A stretch of 64,000 bases of DNA from Thalassospira lucentensis (GTDB taxonomy: Bacteria > Pseudomonadota > Alphaproteobacteria > Rhodospirillales > Thalassospiraceae). The position numbers and the translations under genes are program-made. A model generated the notes under the pieces. That model was not told where the DNA came from and ran no database searches. It was given only the letters and a program-made list of their open reading frames with translations. Location: the NCBI RefSeq assembly GCF_011806425.1, contig NZ_JAATOV010000003.1:124001-188000 (forward strand), given 5' to 3'. Below are positions 8,661 to 17,287 of this stretch, one piece after another. Within the stretch, counting starts at the first letter, position 1. Each line of letters begins with the position of its first letter.

Positions 8661-9202
8661 TTGGGGCCTTCTGATAACGATTTGTTTTTGTTGGTGGCGC
8701 GAAACCCGCAGATAAATTGAAATAGGTTTTCGGCCAAGGTGGCGCTAACATAACCGCCTTCTTGCTCAAGTACGATAGGGCAGGTTAACGCACCAATCTT
8801 TTCGCCGATTTTGGCAAAGCCATCCGGGGTGACGGTAAGGCCGCCAAGCGGGTCGTCGCGTGATGCATCAAGTCCCAATGCGATCACCACCGCACCGGGA
8901 TTGAAATCATCAATCACTGCCAGCGCCCGGTCAAGGGCGGTTAAGAAAACCGTGTCCCCACTGCCAAGGGGCAGGGGATCGTTGTGGTTAAATCCAACCC
9001 CAACCCCGTCGCCGCGTTCATGGGCATGGCCCCAATAAAATGGATAAAAATCACCGGGATCGGCATGAAGTGAAAGGGTCATGACATCATCGCGGGCATA
9101 GAAAATATGCTGGGTGCCGTTGCCATGATGCAAATCGACATCAAGGAGCGCGACCGTGTCATATTTGGCGCGCAGGTCTTGGGCGGCGATGGCAATTGAT
9201 AT
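8657..9202 (-). pseudogene. Histone deacetylase / acetylpolyamine amidohydrolase-like protein, N-terminus missing
   Basis: The minus strand encodes the C-terminal half of a class II HDAC-like zinc amidohydrolase: AIAAQDLRAKYDTVALLDVDLHHGNGTQ at its start (metal Asp-X-His), SLHADPGDFYPFYWGHAHERGDG, and the second metal Asp in ALGLDASRDDPLGG. Reading further upstream, a TAA (9203-9205) is met at once, just where the family should show the FNNAAIAAQ segment and another 140 or so residues. The nearest start would be a TTG inside the active-site motif, which cannot give a working enzyme. The 3' end still overlaps dauA by ATGA. The bacterial family deacetylates acetylpolyamines or acyl-amines, matching the operon. 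Confidence 0.75.
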
Positions 9203-9314
9203 TTACCTGATGACCAACCCGCGTATGTCGCAAAGCCGGGCTGAGCGGTTTTTTATTGATAACCTGACCGCACGGATGGAAAACGCGCCCGATGGTTATT
9301 TCGTTTATCCATAA
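9189..9314 (+). pseudogene. Possible C-terminal remnant of an unidentified gene
   Basis: On the plus strand a 41-codon frame starts at the point where deacetylase similarity stops and ends with TAA at 9312. Its sequence (SRAERFFIDNLTARMENAPDG, ending YFVYP) has ordinary coding character rather than looking like an antisense shadow. It reads as the tail of a protein whose front has been lost at the same junction that cuts the deacetylase gene. I do not recognise the family. It could instead be a chance ORF; the ATG at 9189 falls inside deacetylase antisense sequence. Confidence 0.3.
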
Positions 9315-9392
9315 TCACAGGATCGCGACTTGCATGGTGGCGCCAATTGCGCAAGCATGCGCAAAATTGAACATCAACAAGCTGGATTGAAG

Positions 9393-9644
9393 ATGAAACT
9401 GGTCTATTTTTCCTGGGTCAAAGAACGGATCGGCATGGCCGAAGAAACCATCGAATTGCCCGGTGATGTCAAAACCGTTGCCGACCTTTTGGCATGGATC
9501 CCCGCACGTGGGGAAAACTTCGCCAATGCCCTGGCAGAGCCATCCATCATCCGCGTCGCGGTCGATCAGGAATATGCGACACCTGATACCGACATTACCA
9601 AGGCCAGTGAAATTGCCCTGTTCCCGCCGGTGACCGGCGGATAG
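9393..9644 (+). CDS. moaD: Molybdopterin synthase small subunit
   Basis: An 83-residue ubiquitin-fold protein starting MKLVYFSWVKERIG and ending in VTGG. The terminal Gly-Gly is thiocarboxylated and donates sulfur to precursor Z during molybdenum-cofactor synthesis, together with MoaE. The segment IRVAVDQEYA and the ending EIALFPPVTGG match the MoaD core. I chose the ATG at 9393 over an in-frame start at 9330 because the family begins here. The usual partner moaE is not beside it, and upstream lies the broken junction near 9.2 kb, so the normal context may have been disturbed. Confidence 0.9.
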   Translation: MKLVYFSWVKERIGMAEETIELPGDVKTVADLLAWIPARGENFANALAEPSIIRVAVDQEYATPDTDITKASEIALFPPVTGG

Positions 9645-9667
9645 GGGCGGTTAAAGTATTCCTCATA

Positions 9668-9704
9668 CAAAAGGGCGGCCCTGAAATGAGCCGCCCTTTG
9701 TTTT
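9668..9704. terminator. Bidirectional intrinsic terminator
   Basis: AAAGGGCGGC and GCCGCCCTTT form a GC-rich stem around a ten-base loop, flanked by A-rich and T-rich runs, between convergent moaD and choV. Confidence 0.85.
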
Positions 9705-9740
9705 GTCTGAGTATTGAATATCCGCCTGTGCAAAGGCGTT

Positions 9741-10916
9741 TTAGGTCAGGCTGTCAAAGAATTCCTTGCGGCCCAATGTGCCTGATATCTTGCCCTCGCG
9801 CGTGAGGATCACGGGGTTTTGCGTGATCGAGCGCATGTCGATCAGATCTTTTAGCAGCACATCATCCTGGGCGACAAACACCACCGAGTTATCCGTGCCA
9901 TCAAGGTCCGTGGGCAGGGTGCCGTCATAGGCGATCAGTTTAAGATCGCCGATTTCCGCACTATGGACGGCTTGGACCGTGCCATTGTCGACAGTGATAC
10001 GCATGCCTTCGTCTTCGATGGCGATGATGCCCGATGAATTGCGTTGATCCTTGGTCACGCGATGCATGATCGCCCGACCGCGCAGGATATTGACCGGGTT
10101 CATGTGCGCGACAAAGTCCGCAACATATCCATTGGCCGGACGCAGTGCGATGTCTTCGGGTGTGCCATGCTGAACCACGTAGCCGCCTTCCATGATGGCA
10201 ATTGAATTGCCAAGTTTCATGGCCTCGTCCAAGTCATGACTGACAAACAGGATGGTTTTGTTGAGCTTTTCCTGAAGATCAAGAAGCTCGTCCTGAAGGC
10301 GGTTACGGATTAAGGGATCAAGGGCGGAAAATGGCTCGTCCATCAAAAGGATCGGGGCATCCGTGGCAAAGGCACGCGCCAGACCAACACGTTGCTGCAT
10401 GCCGCCCGACAGTTCGTGGGCATATTTATGCGCCCACTGATCCAGTCCGACCAAGGCCAGCTTTTCGCGGACAACGTCGCGTCGCTCCGTCGGGCCCATG
10501 CCGTCCAGTTCAAGGCCAAAGCCAACGTTGTCTTCGACCGTGCGCCATGGAAACAGGCCAAATTGCTGGAACACCATGGCGACGTTTTTGCGGCGCAGAT
10601 TGCGCAGCGTTGTCGAATCACAGGTGGTGACATCGATCATGTCATTCCCGGCACGTACGCGAAGCGACCCGCGCGATACGCTGTTAAGGCCGTTTACGCA
10701 CCGCAGAAGCGATGATTTGCCAGAGCCCGAAAGCCCCATCAGAACGCAAATTTCGCCTTCGGGGACATCGATGCTGACATTGGCAACACCAAGGACGTTG
10801 TTGGTGGCATCGGCGATTTGTTCGCGTGTTCTGCCTTGATCAAGCAGTCGAAGCGATTCCGCCTGACGGTCGCCAAAGATGACGTCGATATTTTCAAATT
10901 CAACAGCATTTGTCAT
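9741..10916 (-). CDS. choV: Choline ABC transporter ATP-binding protein
   Basis: About 391 residues. Walker A is GLSGSGKSSLLRCVNG, the signature LSGGMQQRVGLARA, Walker B ILLMDEPFSALD and the H-loop VSHDLDEA. An N-terminal extension with LLDQGRTREQIADATNNVLGV and a C-terminal regulatory region with a CBS-like segment (GIIAIEDEG, later VILTREGKISGTLGRKE) place it in the ChoV/ProV group that energises quaternary-amine uptake. GTG at 10922 overlaps the choW stop, but the ATG at 10916 has better spacing from GGGG, so I use that. It works with ChoW and ChoX encoded just upstream and supplies choline to BetA/BetB. Confidence 0.9.
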   Translation of the reverse strand: MTNAVEFENIDVIFGDRQAESLRLLDQGRTREQIADATNNVLGVANVSIDVPEGEICVLMGLSGSGKSSLLRCVNGLNSVSRGSLRVRAGNDMIDVTTCDSTTLRNLRRKNVAMVFQQFGLFPWRTVEDNVGFGLELDGMGPTERRDVVREKLALVGLDQWAHKYAHELSGGMQQRVGLARAFATDAPILLMDEPFSALDPLIRNRLQDELLDLQEKLNKTILFVSHDLDEAMKLGNSIAIMEGGYVVQHGTPEDIALRPANGYVADFVAHMNPVNILRGRAIMHRVTKDQRNSSGIIAIEDEGMRITVDNGTVQAVHSAEIGDLKLIAYDGTLPTDLDGTDNSVVFVAQDDVLLKDLIDMRSITQNPVILTREGKISGTLGRKEFFDSLT

Positions 10917-10918
10917 GA

Positions 10919-11767
10919 TCACTGCCCCGTTGTTTGACTGTTTTCACGACGGCAAATGCGGTCGAGCACAATGGCAAGGATCACAATCGCAAGACCTGCT
11001 TCGAAGCCTTGGGCGATGTTGACCGAATTAAGTGCGCGCACAACCGGTTTACCAAGGCCATCAGCGCCCACAAGGGCGGCAATCACCACCATGGATAGCG
11101 ATAGCATGATGCATTGCGTCAACCCGGCCATGATCGATGGCATGGCAGACGGGAGTTCGACCTTAAACAGCAATTGACGCGGCGTGCAGCCGAAGCTTTC
11201 GCCTGCTTCGAGAAGGGCCTTTGGCGTGTTGGAAATGCCAAGATGGGTCAGGCGGATTGGGGCGGCAATGGCAAAGATCACGGTGGAAATAAGACCCGGT
11301 ACAACGCCCAAACCAAACAGGATCAGGGTCGGGATCAAATACACAAAGGTCGGGATCGTTTGCATCAGGTCAAGTACGGGGCGCATCGCCTGATACAGCC
11401 ACGGACGGTGGGCGGATGCCACACCCAGCGGAACCCCGATCACCATGCAAAACAGCGACGCATAAAACACAAGGGCCAGTGTTTGCATGGTTTCTTCCCA
11501 ATAGCCAAGATTCACAATCAGCAGCAGGGAAAGCACGGTAAAGGCGGTGAGTTTCCATGACCGATGCAGGACTGTGGCAAGCACGGCAAACCCGGCAATG
11601 ATCAGAAGGGCCGGCAGCCACAACAGAAAGTCGGTGGTGTTTTCAATAATGAATTCAAGAACATCCGAGATGGCATAGAAAACGAAATCGGCATGTTCGT
11701 TCAGCGAATTCATCAAAGATGAAATCCACTGCCCCAGCGGAAGTTTGGTTTCCGTGAGCCATTCCAT
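10919..11767 (-). CDS. choW: Choline ABC transporter permease
   Basis: A 282-residue inner-membrane permease. After an amphipathic N-terminal region come hydrophobic segments near residues 50-90 (FLLWLPALLIIAGFAVLATVL, then a second), the conserved GVPLGVASAHRPWL loop, and the EAA coupling loop EAGESFGCTPRQLLFKVELP, followed by LSLSMVVIAALVGADGLG. This layout is that of ProW/ChoW permeases. It is separated from choX by 141 bp holding a long inverted repeat and abuts choV. Role: membrane channel for high-affinity choline import. Confidence 0.9.
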   Translation of the reverse strand: MEWLTETKLPLGQWISSLMNSLNEHADFVFYAISDVLEFIIENTTDFLLWLPALLIIAGFAVLATVLHRSWKLTAFTVLSLLLIVNLGYWEETMQTLALVFYASLFCMVIGVPLGVASAHRPWLYQAMRPVLDLMQTIPTFVYLIPTLILFGLGVVPGLISTVIFAIAAPIRLTHLGISNTPKALLEAGESFGCTPRQLLFKVELPSAMPSIMAGLTQCIMLSLSMVVIAALVGADGLGKPVVRALNSVNIAQGFEAGLAIVILAIVLDRICRRENSQTTGQ

Positions 11768-11805
11768 GGGAATATTTCCGTTTGTTTATAAATCAGTTAA
11801 ATAAA

Positions 11806-11867
11806 CGATACGCCCCGGCCAGTTCCCAAATATGGGGGATATGAAAGTCGCGGGCAGGGGCGTATCG
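11806..11867. repeat. Intercistronic 11-bp inverted repeat between choX and choW
   Basis: CGATACGCCCC (11806-11816) and GGGGCGTATCG (11857-11867) are perfect complements 40 bases apart. In the choXWV transcript this would fold into a strong hairpin after the binding-protein cistron. It has no T-tract, so it is more likely an mRNA-stabilising or partial-attenuation element than a terminator. Confidence 0.6.
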
Positions 11868-11908
11868 GCAGAATCCCAAAACCGGTTAAGTCCGGTCAGG
11901 CAGGCCGA

Positions 11909-12868
11909 TTAAAGGCCAAGATCGCTTTTAAGCGCGGCCTTGGCATCGCCACCGTCAAAGGTGGTCACACCGTCAAGCCATGCATAGGCCGCATCCGGAT
12001 TGGCTTTAAGCCACGCGGTGGCGGCTTTTTCCGGATCTGTCCCGTCATTAAGGATCGCGTCCATGATTTCATTTTCCATGGCCAGAGTGAATTTCAGGTT
12101 GGTGACAAATTTGCCCGCATTCGGGCATTCGTCGGCATAGCCTGCACGCAGGTTGGTATGAACGGTGGCACCGCCAAAGTTCGGACCAAACACGTCATCG
12201 CCGCCATCAAGATAGGCCATGTCGTATTTCGCATTCATCGGATGCGGTTCCCAGCCCAGGAAGACAATGAACTTGTCGCGCGATGATTTACGCTTCACTT
12301 CTGAAAGCATGCCCTGTTCGGAGGACTCAACAAGTTCAAAATCGCTAAGACCGAACTGATCGTTATCGATCATTTCCTGAATAAGACGGTTGCCATCGTT
12401 GCCCGGCTCGATACCGTAAATTTCGCCGTCGAGCTGGTCTTTGAATTTGGCGATGTCAGCAAAATCTTTGAGGCCCGCGTCATAGGCGTTCTTGGAAACC
12501 GCAAGGGTGTATTTGGCACCTTCAAGGTTTGCGCCAGTGCTTACAACCGTGCCCTTATCAAGATAGGGTTTGATGTCAGCCGCCATGGTTGGCATCCAAT
12601 TGCCAAGGAAGACATCAACATCGCCGTTGGCAAGGCTGGTATAGGTAACAGGCACCGACAGAAGTTCGGTTTCTGCGTCATAGCCCAGCGCATCGAGGAC
12701 AACCGATGCGGTCGCGGTGGTTGCGGTGATGTCGGTCCAGCCAACATCAGAGAACGTAACGGTTTTGCAGGCATCGCTGTCGGCGGCATTCGCCGTTGCG
12801 GCACCAAAAAGCGCGCTTGCGATGATGGTGCTGCCAAGAAGGCGGCCGAACGTGGAAAGATTGATCAT
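11909..12868 (-). CDS. choX: Choline ABC transporter periplasmic choline-binding protein
   Basis: 319 residues from the ATG at 12868, preceded by GGGAGA; an in-frame start 96 bases upstream would spoil the signal peptide. Residues 1-28 form a signal peptide ending ATANA. The mature protein shows DVGWTDITATTATASV, FLGNWMP, KYTLAVSK and FLGWEPHPMN. These supply the aromatic residues and Asp that build the quaternary-ammonium cage in ChoX-type proteins. It binds choline in the periplasm and delivers it to ChoWV. The gene is divergent from betI, and the shared 376-bp region contains a BetI-like operator, so choline-responsive control is likely. Confidence 0.9.
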   Translation of the reverse strand: MINLSTFGRLLGSTIIASALFGAATANAADSDACKTVTFSDVGWTDITATTATASVVLDALGYDAETELLSVPVTYTSLANGDVDVFLGNWMPTMAADIKPYLDKGTVVSTGANLEGAKYTLAVSKNAYDAGLKDFADIAKFKDQLDGEIYGIEPGNDGNRLIQEMIDNDQFGLSDFELVESSEQGMLSEVKRKSSRDKFIVFLGWEPHPMNAKYDMAYLDGGDDVFGPNFGGATVHTNLRAGYADECPNAGKFVTNLKFTLAMENEIMDAILNDGTDPEKAATAWLKANPDAAYAWLDGVTTFDGGDAKAALKSDLGL

Positions 12869-13244
12869 GTTTCTGGTTCTCCCTTGTGTGGACCTAACGT
12901 TAATGATGACCCCGCAGGCGAGGTCATCAGAAGCTTTCGGTTCCGGAGGCCAGACGAACATCAACGCAACTTCTGTGTCGCTAATACTCGCCCAGAGACA
13001 GACAAACAGGTTTCCATAACCCGTCCGAATGGACCGGAATAATCACAAAAACAGCCATACAGCCGCGCAGCAATGGGATCCCCTGATCATTGCGCCGCAT
13101 ATACCGGCGTATTTTTATTGATTGATTGTTCAATTAAAATACAGCATATTCTCGATACGTCAATTAAGAAGGGTTAAAAAGTGCGTTGCGGTTTAATGAC
13201 GCGGTTTCAAACCCCCTTGAAACGTTCTGAATTGGATTGTCTGA
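12869..13244. other. choX-betI divergent intergenic region
   Basis: No gene is visible in these 376 bases. The part next to choX holds its GGGAGA ribosome site. The centre is AT-rich and contains the BetI-like operator at 13114-13139. The rest shows no clear repeat. Confidence 0.6.
13114..13139. promoter_or_regulatory. Candidate BetI operator
   Basis: The site ATTGATTGATTGTTCAAT (13117-13134) fits the BetI-type consensus as I recall it (ATTGATTG, three bases, GTTCAAT). Imperfect dyad arms TATTGA and TCAATTA are visible. BetI is a TetR repressor released by choline. The site lies between choX and betI, placed to control both uptake and oxidation. Confidence 0.65.
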
Positions 13245-13835
13245 ATGCCTAAAGTTGGTATGCAGCCTGTACGCCGCAGGCAGTTGATCGACGCGACGAT
13301 TGAAACCATTCATCGCCACGGATTTGCCGATACGACGATTGCCCGTATCAGCAAGGCGGCGGGTATGTCGTCGGGCATTATTTCGCATTATTTCGGCGGC
13401 AAAAACGCATTGTTGGAAGCCACCATGCGGTTTTTGATGCAGGAATTGCGCAACGACTACATGGCGCGTTTGGCACAATCCAGAACGCCGGTCGATCGCC
13501 TTGAAGCCATCGTGAACACCAATTTTGACGAAGAACAGTTTACCCCGCAGGTGACGGTCGCGTGGTTGTCTTTTTGGGCGCAGGTGCCGTTTTCCGAACC
13601 GCTGCGCCGATTAAACAATATCTATTTCCAGCGACTGGCATCCAACCTGCGTCACGAGCTGCGCCAACTGACAACCGATCAGCGGGCAGACGAAATTTCG
13701 GCCGCAATGGCGGCAATGATTGACGGCATTTGGGTGCGGTCCGGGCTTTCGTCCGGGCGGACCGATGTCGCGGCAGCGCGCAAGATGGTGCTGGGCACCA
13801 TGCATCTTTATCTGGCGCAATCGCCAGCGCGCTAA
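13245..13835 (+). CDS. betI: TetR-family choline-responsive repressor BetI
   Basis: A 196-residue TetR protein. The N-terminal helix-turn-helix covers residues 10-55 (RRQLIDATIETIHRHG and AGMSSGIISHYFGGKNALLEATMR), matching BetI closely. The C-terminal ligand part contains WLSFWAQVPFSEPLRRL and GIWVRSGLS, both characteristic of BetI. It represses bet genes until choline binds. It is first in betI-betB-betA, 66 bp before betB, and divergent from choXWV. No strong Shine-Dalgarno site precedes it, which suits a weakly made repressor. Confidence 0.92.
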   Translation: MPKVGMQPVRRRQLIDATIETIHRHGFADTTIARISKAAGMSSGIISHYFGGKNALLEATMRFLMQELRNDYMARLAQSRTPVDRLEAIVNTNFDEEQFTPQVTVAWLSFWAQVPFSEPLRRLNNIYFQRLASNLRHELRQLTTDQRADEISAAMAAMIDGIWVRSGLSSGRTDVAAARKMVLGTMHLYLAQSPAR

Positions 13836-13901
13836 CGCCAAACACACACATACCAAGTTTACAGTCGCCCATTATGCGGTGCGGCCGGAAGGAGTTTTGA
13901 C

Positions 13902-15359
13902 ATGAGCCTTTACCAGATCAACAATTTCATCAATGGCAAGAAAACAACCGGGTCGGGACCAGAAATGGTTACTTTTAATCCGGCAACCAATACTGTTCTT
14001 GCCAAGGGCAATGAAAGCACCGCATCGGACGTAGATGCCGCTGTAAAGGCCGCACGTGCAGGGTTTGAAATTTGGAAAAACACACCGGCGGCCGAACGGG
14101 CCCGCGTGTTGTTTAAGGCCGCCCAAATCCTGCGTGATCGCAATGATGAATTGGCGATGGTTGAAACCCGCGATACCGGGCGTGCCATTCAGGAAACCGA
14201 AATTGTTGATGTGATTTCCGGTGTTGAATGTTTGGAATATTTCGCCGGTGTCGCCGGAAGCCTGGCCGGTGAGCATATCGATCTTGGTGGGAATTTTGCC
14301 TATACCCGCCGCGAGGCGGTTGGGGTGTGTGCCGCCATCGGGGCTTGGAACTATCCGATTCAGATTGCGTGCTGGAAGGCAGCACCGGCATTGGCGTGTG
14401 GCAATGCGGTTGTTTACAAACCGTCCGAGGTCACACCGCTTTCGGCGATTGCGGTTGCCGAGGCGCTTCAGGAAGCAGGCCTTCCGGATGGGGTTTATAA
14501 CGTTGTGCAGGGGGCGCGAGAATCTGGTGCGGCACTTGTCGATCATTCGGGCGTGGATAAAGTATCGCTGACCGGCTCGGCAGCAACCGGGGCGAAAGTC
14601 GCATCCGCCGCGGCGGGCGGCATGAAGGCCGTGACCATGGAGCTTGGCGGCAAATCACCGATGATCGTGTTTGAAGATGCCGATCTTGATAACGCCGTAT
14701 CAGGCGCGCAGATGGCGAATTTCTATTCATCGGGGCAGATTTGTTCAAACGGCACGCGGGTTTTTGTTCATGAAAGTATTGCAGATGCGTTCATGGAAAA
14801 ACTGATTGCGCGCAGCAAGGACCTTATCCTCGGTGATCCGGAAAACCCCAAAACCCAAGTCGGCCCGATCGTCAGCAAAACCCAATTCGATCAAGTGATG
14901 TCATTTATCGAAACCGGCAAGAAAGAAGGCGCGAAATGCGTTCTGGGCGGTCATGCGGTTTCTGATGGCATGCCGGAAGGCGGGCTGTTTGTCGCGCCGA
15001 CGATCTTTGCCGAGTGCACCGATGATATGACCATTGTTCGCGAAGAAATCTTTGGCCCGGTGATGTCGGTTTTGACCTTTAGCGATGAAGACGAGGCCGT
15101 CAAACGCGCCAATGACACACCTTATGGCCTTGCGGCCGGTGTTTTCACCAAGGATCTGTCGCGCGGGCACCGGGTTGTGTCCCGGCTTGAAGCGGGGACC
15201 TGCTGGATCAACACCTATAACATTACGCCGATTGAAATGCCGTTTGGCGGGGTAAAAAAATCCGGCGTTGGGCGTGAGAATGGCCGTGCCGCGATTGAGC
15301 ATTACACCCGGATTAAATCGGTTTATGTCGAAACCGGCGATGTTGAGGCGCCTTACTAA
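13902..15359 (+). CDS. betB: Betaine aldehyde dehydrogenase
   Basis: A 485-residue ALDH-superfamily enzyme that oxidises betaine aldehyde to glycine betaine with NAD(P)+. The AIGAWNYPIQIACWKAAPALACGN segment positions the cofactor. VTMELGGKSPMIV carries the general-base Glu, and YSSGQICSNGTRVFV the nucleophilic Cys. EEIFGPVMSV and the terminal INTYNITPIEMPFGG complete the BetB pattern. AAGGAG precedes the ATG. It follows betI and precedes betA (63 bp), so the operon covers both steps from choline to glycine betaine, the osmoprotectant. Confidence 0.95.
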   Translation: MSLYQINNFINGKKTTGSGPEMVTFNPATNTVLAKGNESTASDVDAAVKAARAGFEIWKNTPAAERARVLFKAAQILRDRNDELAMVETRDTGRAIQETEIVDVISGVECLEYFAGVAGSLAGEHIDLGGNFAYTRREAVGVCAAIGAWNYPIQIACWKAAPALACGNAVVYKPSEVTPLSAIAVAEALQEAGLPDGVYNVVQGARESGAALVDHSGVDKVSLTGSAATGAKVASAAAGGMKAVTMELGGKSPMIVFEDADLDNAVSGAQMANFYSSGQICSNGTRVFVHESIADAFMEKLIARSKDLILGDPENPKTQVGPIVSKTQFDQVMSFIETGKKEGAKCVLGGHAVSDGMPEGGLFVAPTIFAECTDDMTIVREEIFGPVMSVLTFSDEDEAVKRANDTPYGLAAGVFTKDLSRGHRVVSRLEAGTCWINTYNITPIEMPFGGVKKSGVGRENGRAAIEHYTRIKSVYVETGDVEAPY

Positions 15360-15422
15360 GTGCGCAGCTACGCACTTTGAATAATGGCCGGCCCACATTG
15401 CTTGAAAATAAAGGGATCAGAT

Positions 15423-17108
15423 ATGTCGACCCCGACGAAGACTGAAAAATATGATTACGTGATTGTCGGTTCCGGTTCTGCCGGGGCTGTTTTGGCCAAC
15501 CGTCTGTCCGAAGACCGCGACGTTAAGGTGCTGGTGCTTGAAGCCGGTCCGAAAGACCATTGGTGGGATTGGCGTATTCATATGCCAACTGCGCTTTCGT
15601 ATCCGATGCAGTCGGAAACCTATAACTGGGCTTATTGGACGACGCCGCAGGCCAATTTGAACAATCGCCGGATGGAAACACCGCGTGGGCGGGTTTCCGG
15701 TGGGTCAAGCTCGATCAACGGGATGGCGTATGTGCGTGGGCATGCCCTTGATTATAATCGCTGGGCGGAACAAGACCCGGCGCTTAAGGAATGGGATTAT
15801 GCACGGTGCTTGCCCTATTTCCGTAAGGCAAATACCCGCAACGAAAATACCGGCGGCGATGAATATCACGGTGGGGATGGTCCGCTGCATGTGACGACAG
15901 GGGCGTGCACAAACGACCTGCATAAGGCATGGATGAAGGCCGGTGTTCAGGCCGGATATACCCATACTGATGATCAAAACGGATATCGTCAGGAAGGCCT
16001 CGGCACCATGGATATGACGGTCTATAAAGGCCGTCGCTGGTCGACTGCGCAGGCCTATCTGCATCCAGCGGCCAAGCGCGATAACGTCACGGTTTACAAT
16101 AAGGCATTTGCACAGCGCATTGTTTTTGATGGTAAACGCGCGATTGGTGTTGATTTCACCTATGAAGGGCAGGCGGTGCGTGCGCTGGTGGATCGCGAAG
16201 TTATCCTGTCGGCCGGATCGATCAATTCGCCGAAACTTTTGATGTTGTCTGGCGTGGGCCCGGCGGCACATTTGCGCGAACATGGTATTGACGTTGTGGC
16301 AGATTTGCCCGGGGTCGGTGAAAACCTGCAAGACCATCTTGAACTTTATGTTCAGATGGAATGCACCAAACCCATCAGCCTAAACAGCAAACTTGATGCC
16401 TGGAGCAAGTTTAAGATCGGGCTTGAATGGTATCTGTTTAAAACCGGCCTTGGCGCGACCAACCATTTCGAAGCGGGCGGTTTTATTCGGTCCAAAGCCG
16501 GGGTGAAGCATCCTGATTTGCAGTATCACTTCATGCCTGCTGCGATTAACTATAACGGGTCGAAGGCCGCCGAGAAGGATGGTTTTCAGGCCCATATCGG
16601 CCCGATGCGGTCAAAATCACGCGGTACGGTTCGCCTTGCATCCGCCGACCCGAAAGAACGTCCGATCATTGACCCGAACTATATGAGCCACCCGGAAGAC
16701 TGGGAAGAAATGCGCGCATCCGTCCGCCTGACCCGCGAGATTTTCGGTCAGGAAGCCTTTGCCGATTTGCGTGGGCGTGAAATTGCACCGGGCAAGGACA
16801 TCCAGACCGACGAGCAGATTGATGCATGGGTCGCCGATCACGCCGAAAGTGCCTATCACCCATCATGCTCGTGCAAAATGGGAAGCGACGATATGGCCGT
16901 GGTCGATGAAAACACGCGCGTTCATGGTATCCAAGGGCTTCGTGTGGTTGATAGTTCGATCATGCCGACAATTGCGACCGGTAACTTGAATGCCCCGACG
17001 ATCATGATCGGTGAAAAGGCGGCGGACATTATCCGTGGCCGCCAACCATTGGCTCCGTCCAACGCACCGTATTTCGTGCATCCCGAATGGGAAACCAAGC
17101 AGCGTTAA
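15423..17108 (+). CDS. betA: Choline dehydrogenase (GMC oxidoreductase)
   Basis: 561 residues from the ATG at 15423; an in-frame start at 15384 adds 13 residues not expected for the family. It is a GMC flavoprotein with N-terminal FAD site YVIVGSGSAGAVLANRLSED, GMC signature 1 around RGRVSGGSSSINGMAYVRGH, signature 2 AGSINSPKLLMLSGVG, the catalytic His in HPSCSCKMGS and the terminal GNLNAPTIMIGEKAAD. BetA oxidises choline to betaine aldehyde, passing electrons to the membrane chain. It is last in betIBA, followed by a clear terminator. No choline sulfatase (betC) is present, unlike rhizobial betICBA. Confidence 0.95.
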   Translation: MSTPTKTEKYDYVIVGSGSAGAVLANRLSEDRDVKVLVLEAGPKDHWWDWRIHMPTALSYPMQSETYNWAYWTTPQANLNNRRMETPRGRVSGGSSSINGMAYVRGHALDYNRWAEQDPALKEWDYARCLPYFRKANTRNENTGGDEYHGGDGPLHVTTGACTNDLHKAWMKAGVQAGYTHTDDQNGYRQEGLGTMDMTVYKGRRWSTAQAYLHPAAKRDNVTVYNKAFAQRIVFDGKRAIGVDFTYEGQAVRALVDREVILSAGSINSPKLLMLSGVGPAAHLREHGIDVVADLPGVGENLQDHLELYVQMECTKPISLNSKLDAWSKFKIGLEWYLFKTGLGATNHFEAGGFIRSKAGVKHPDLQYHFMPAAINYNGSKAAEKDGFQAHIGPMRSKSRGTVRLASADPKERPIIDPNYMSHPEDWEEMRASVRLTREIFGQEAFADLRGREIAPGKDIQTDEQIDAWVADHAESAYHPSCSCKMGSDDMAVVDENTRVHGIQGLRVVDSSIMPTIATGNLNAPTIMIGEKAADIIRGRQPLAPSNAPYFVHPEWETKQR

Positions 17109-17149
17109 GCGGCTGCCTCACGACATCTGGTTTTTAAAACCTAATTCCA

Positions 17150-17189
17150 AAATCCCCGGCCCAGCATTCTGTTTGGCCGGGGATTTTTG
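17150..17189 (+). terminator. Intrinsic terminator after betA
   Basis: AATCCCCGGCC (17151-17161) pairs with GGCCGGGGATT (17175-17185), followed by a T run. Confidence 0.9.
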
Positions 17190-17287
17190 TTTGGGTCATT
17201 GCATTCAAAAGGTTGGCGGGTAATCATCCTTGCACCGCATTTTCACGGGCGGCATCTTTTGGTGCGCGCCAATTAAAGTATTTAGCC

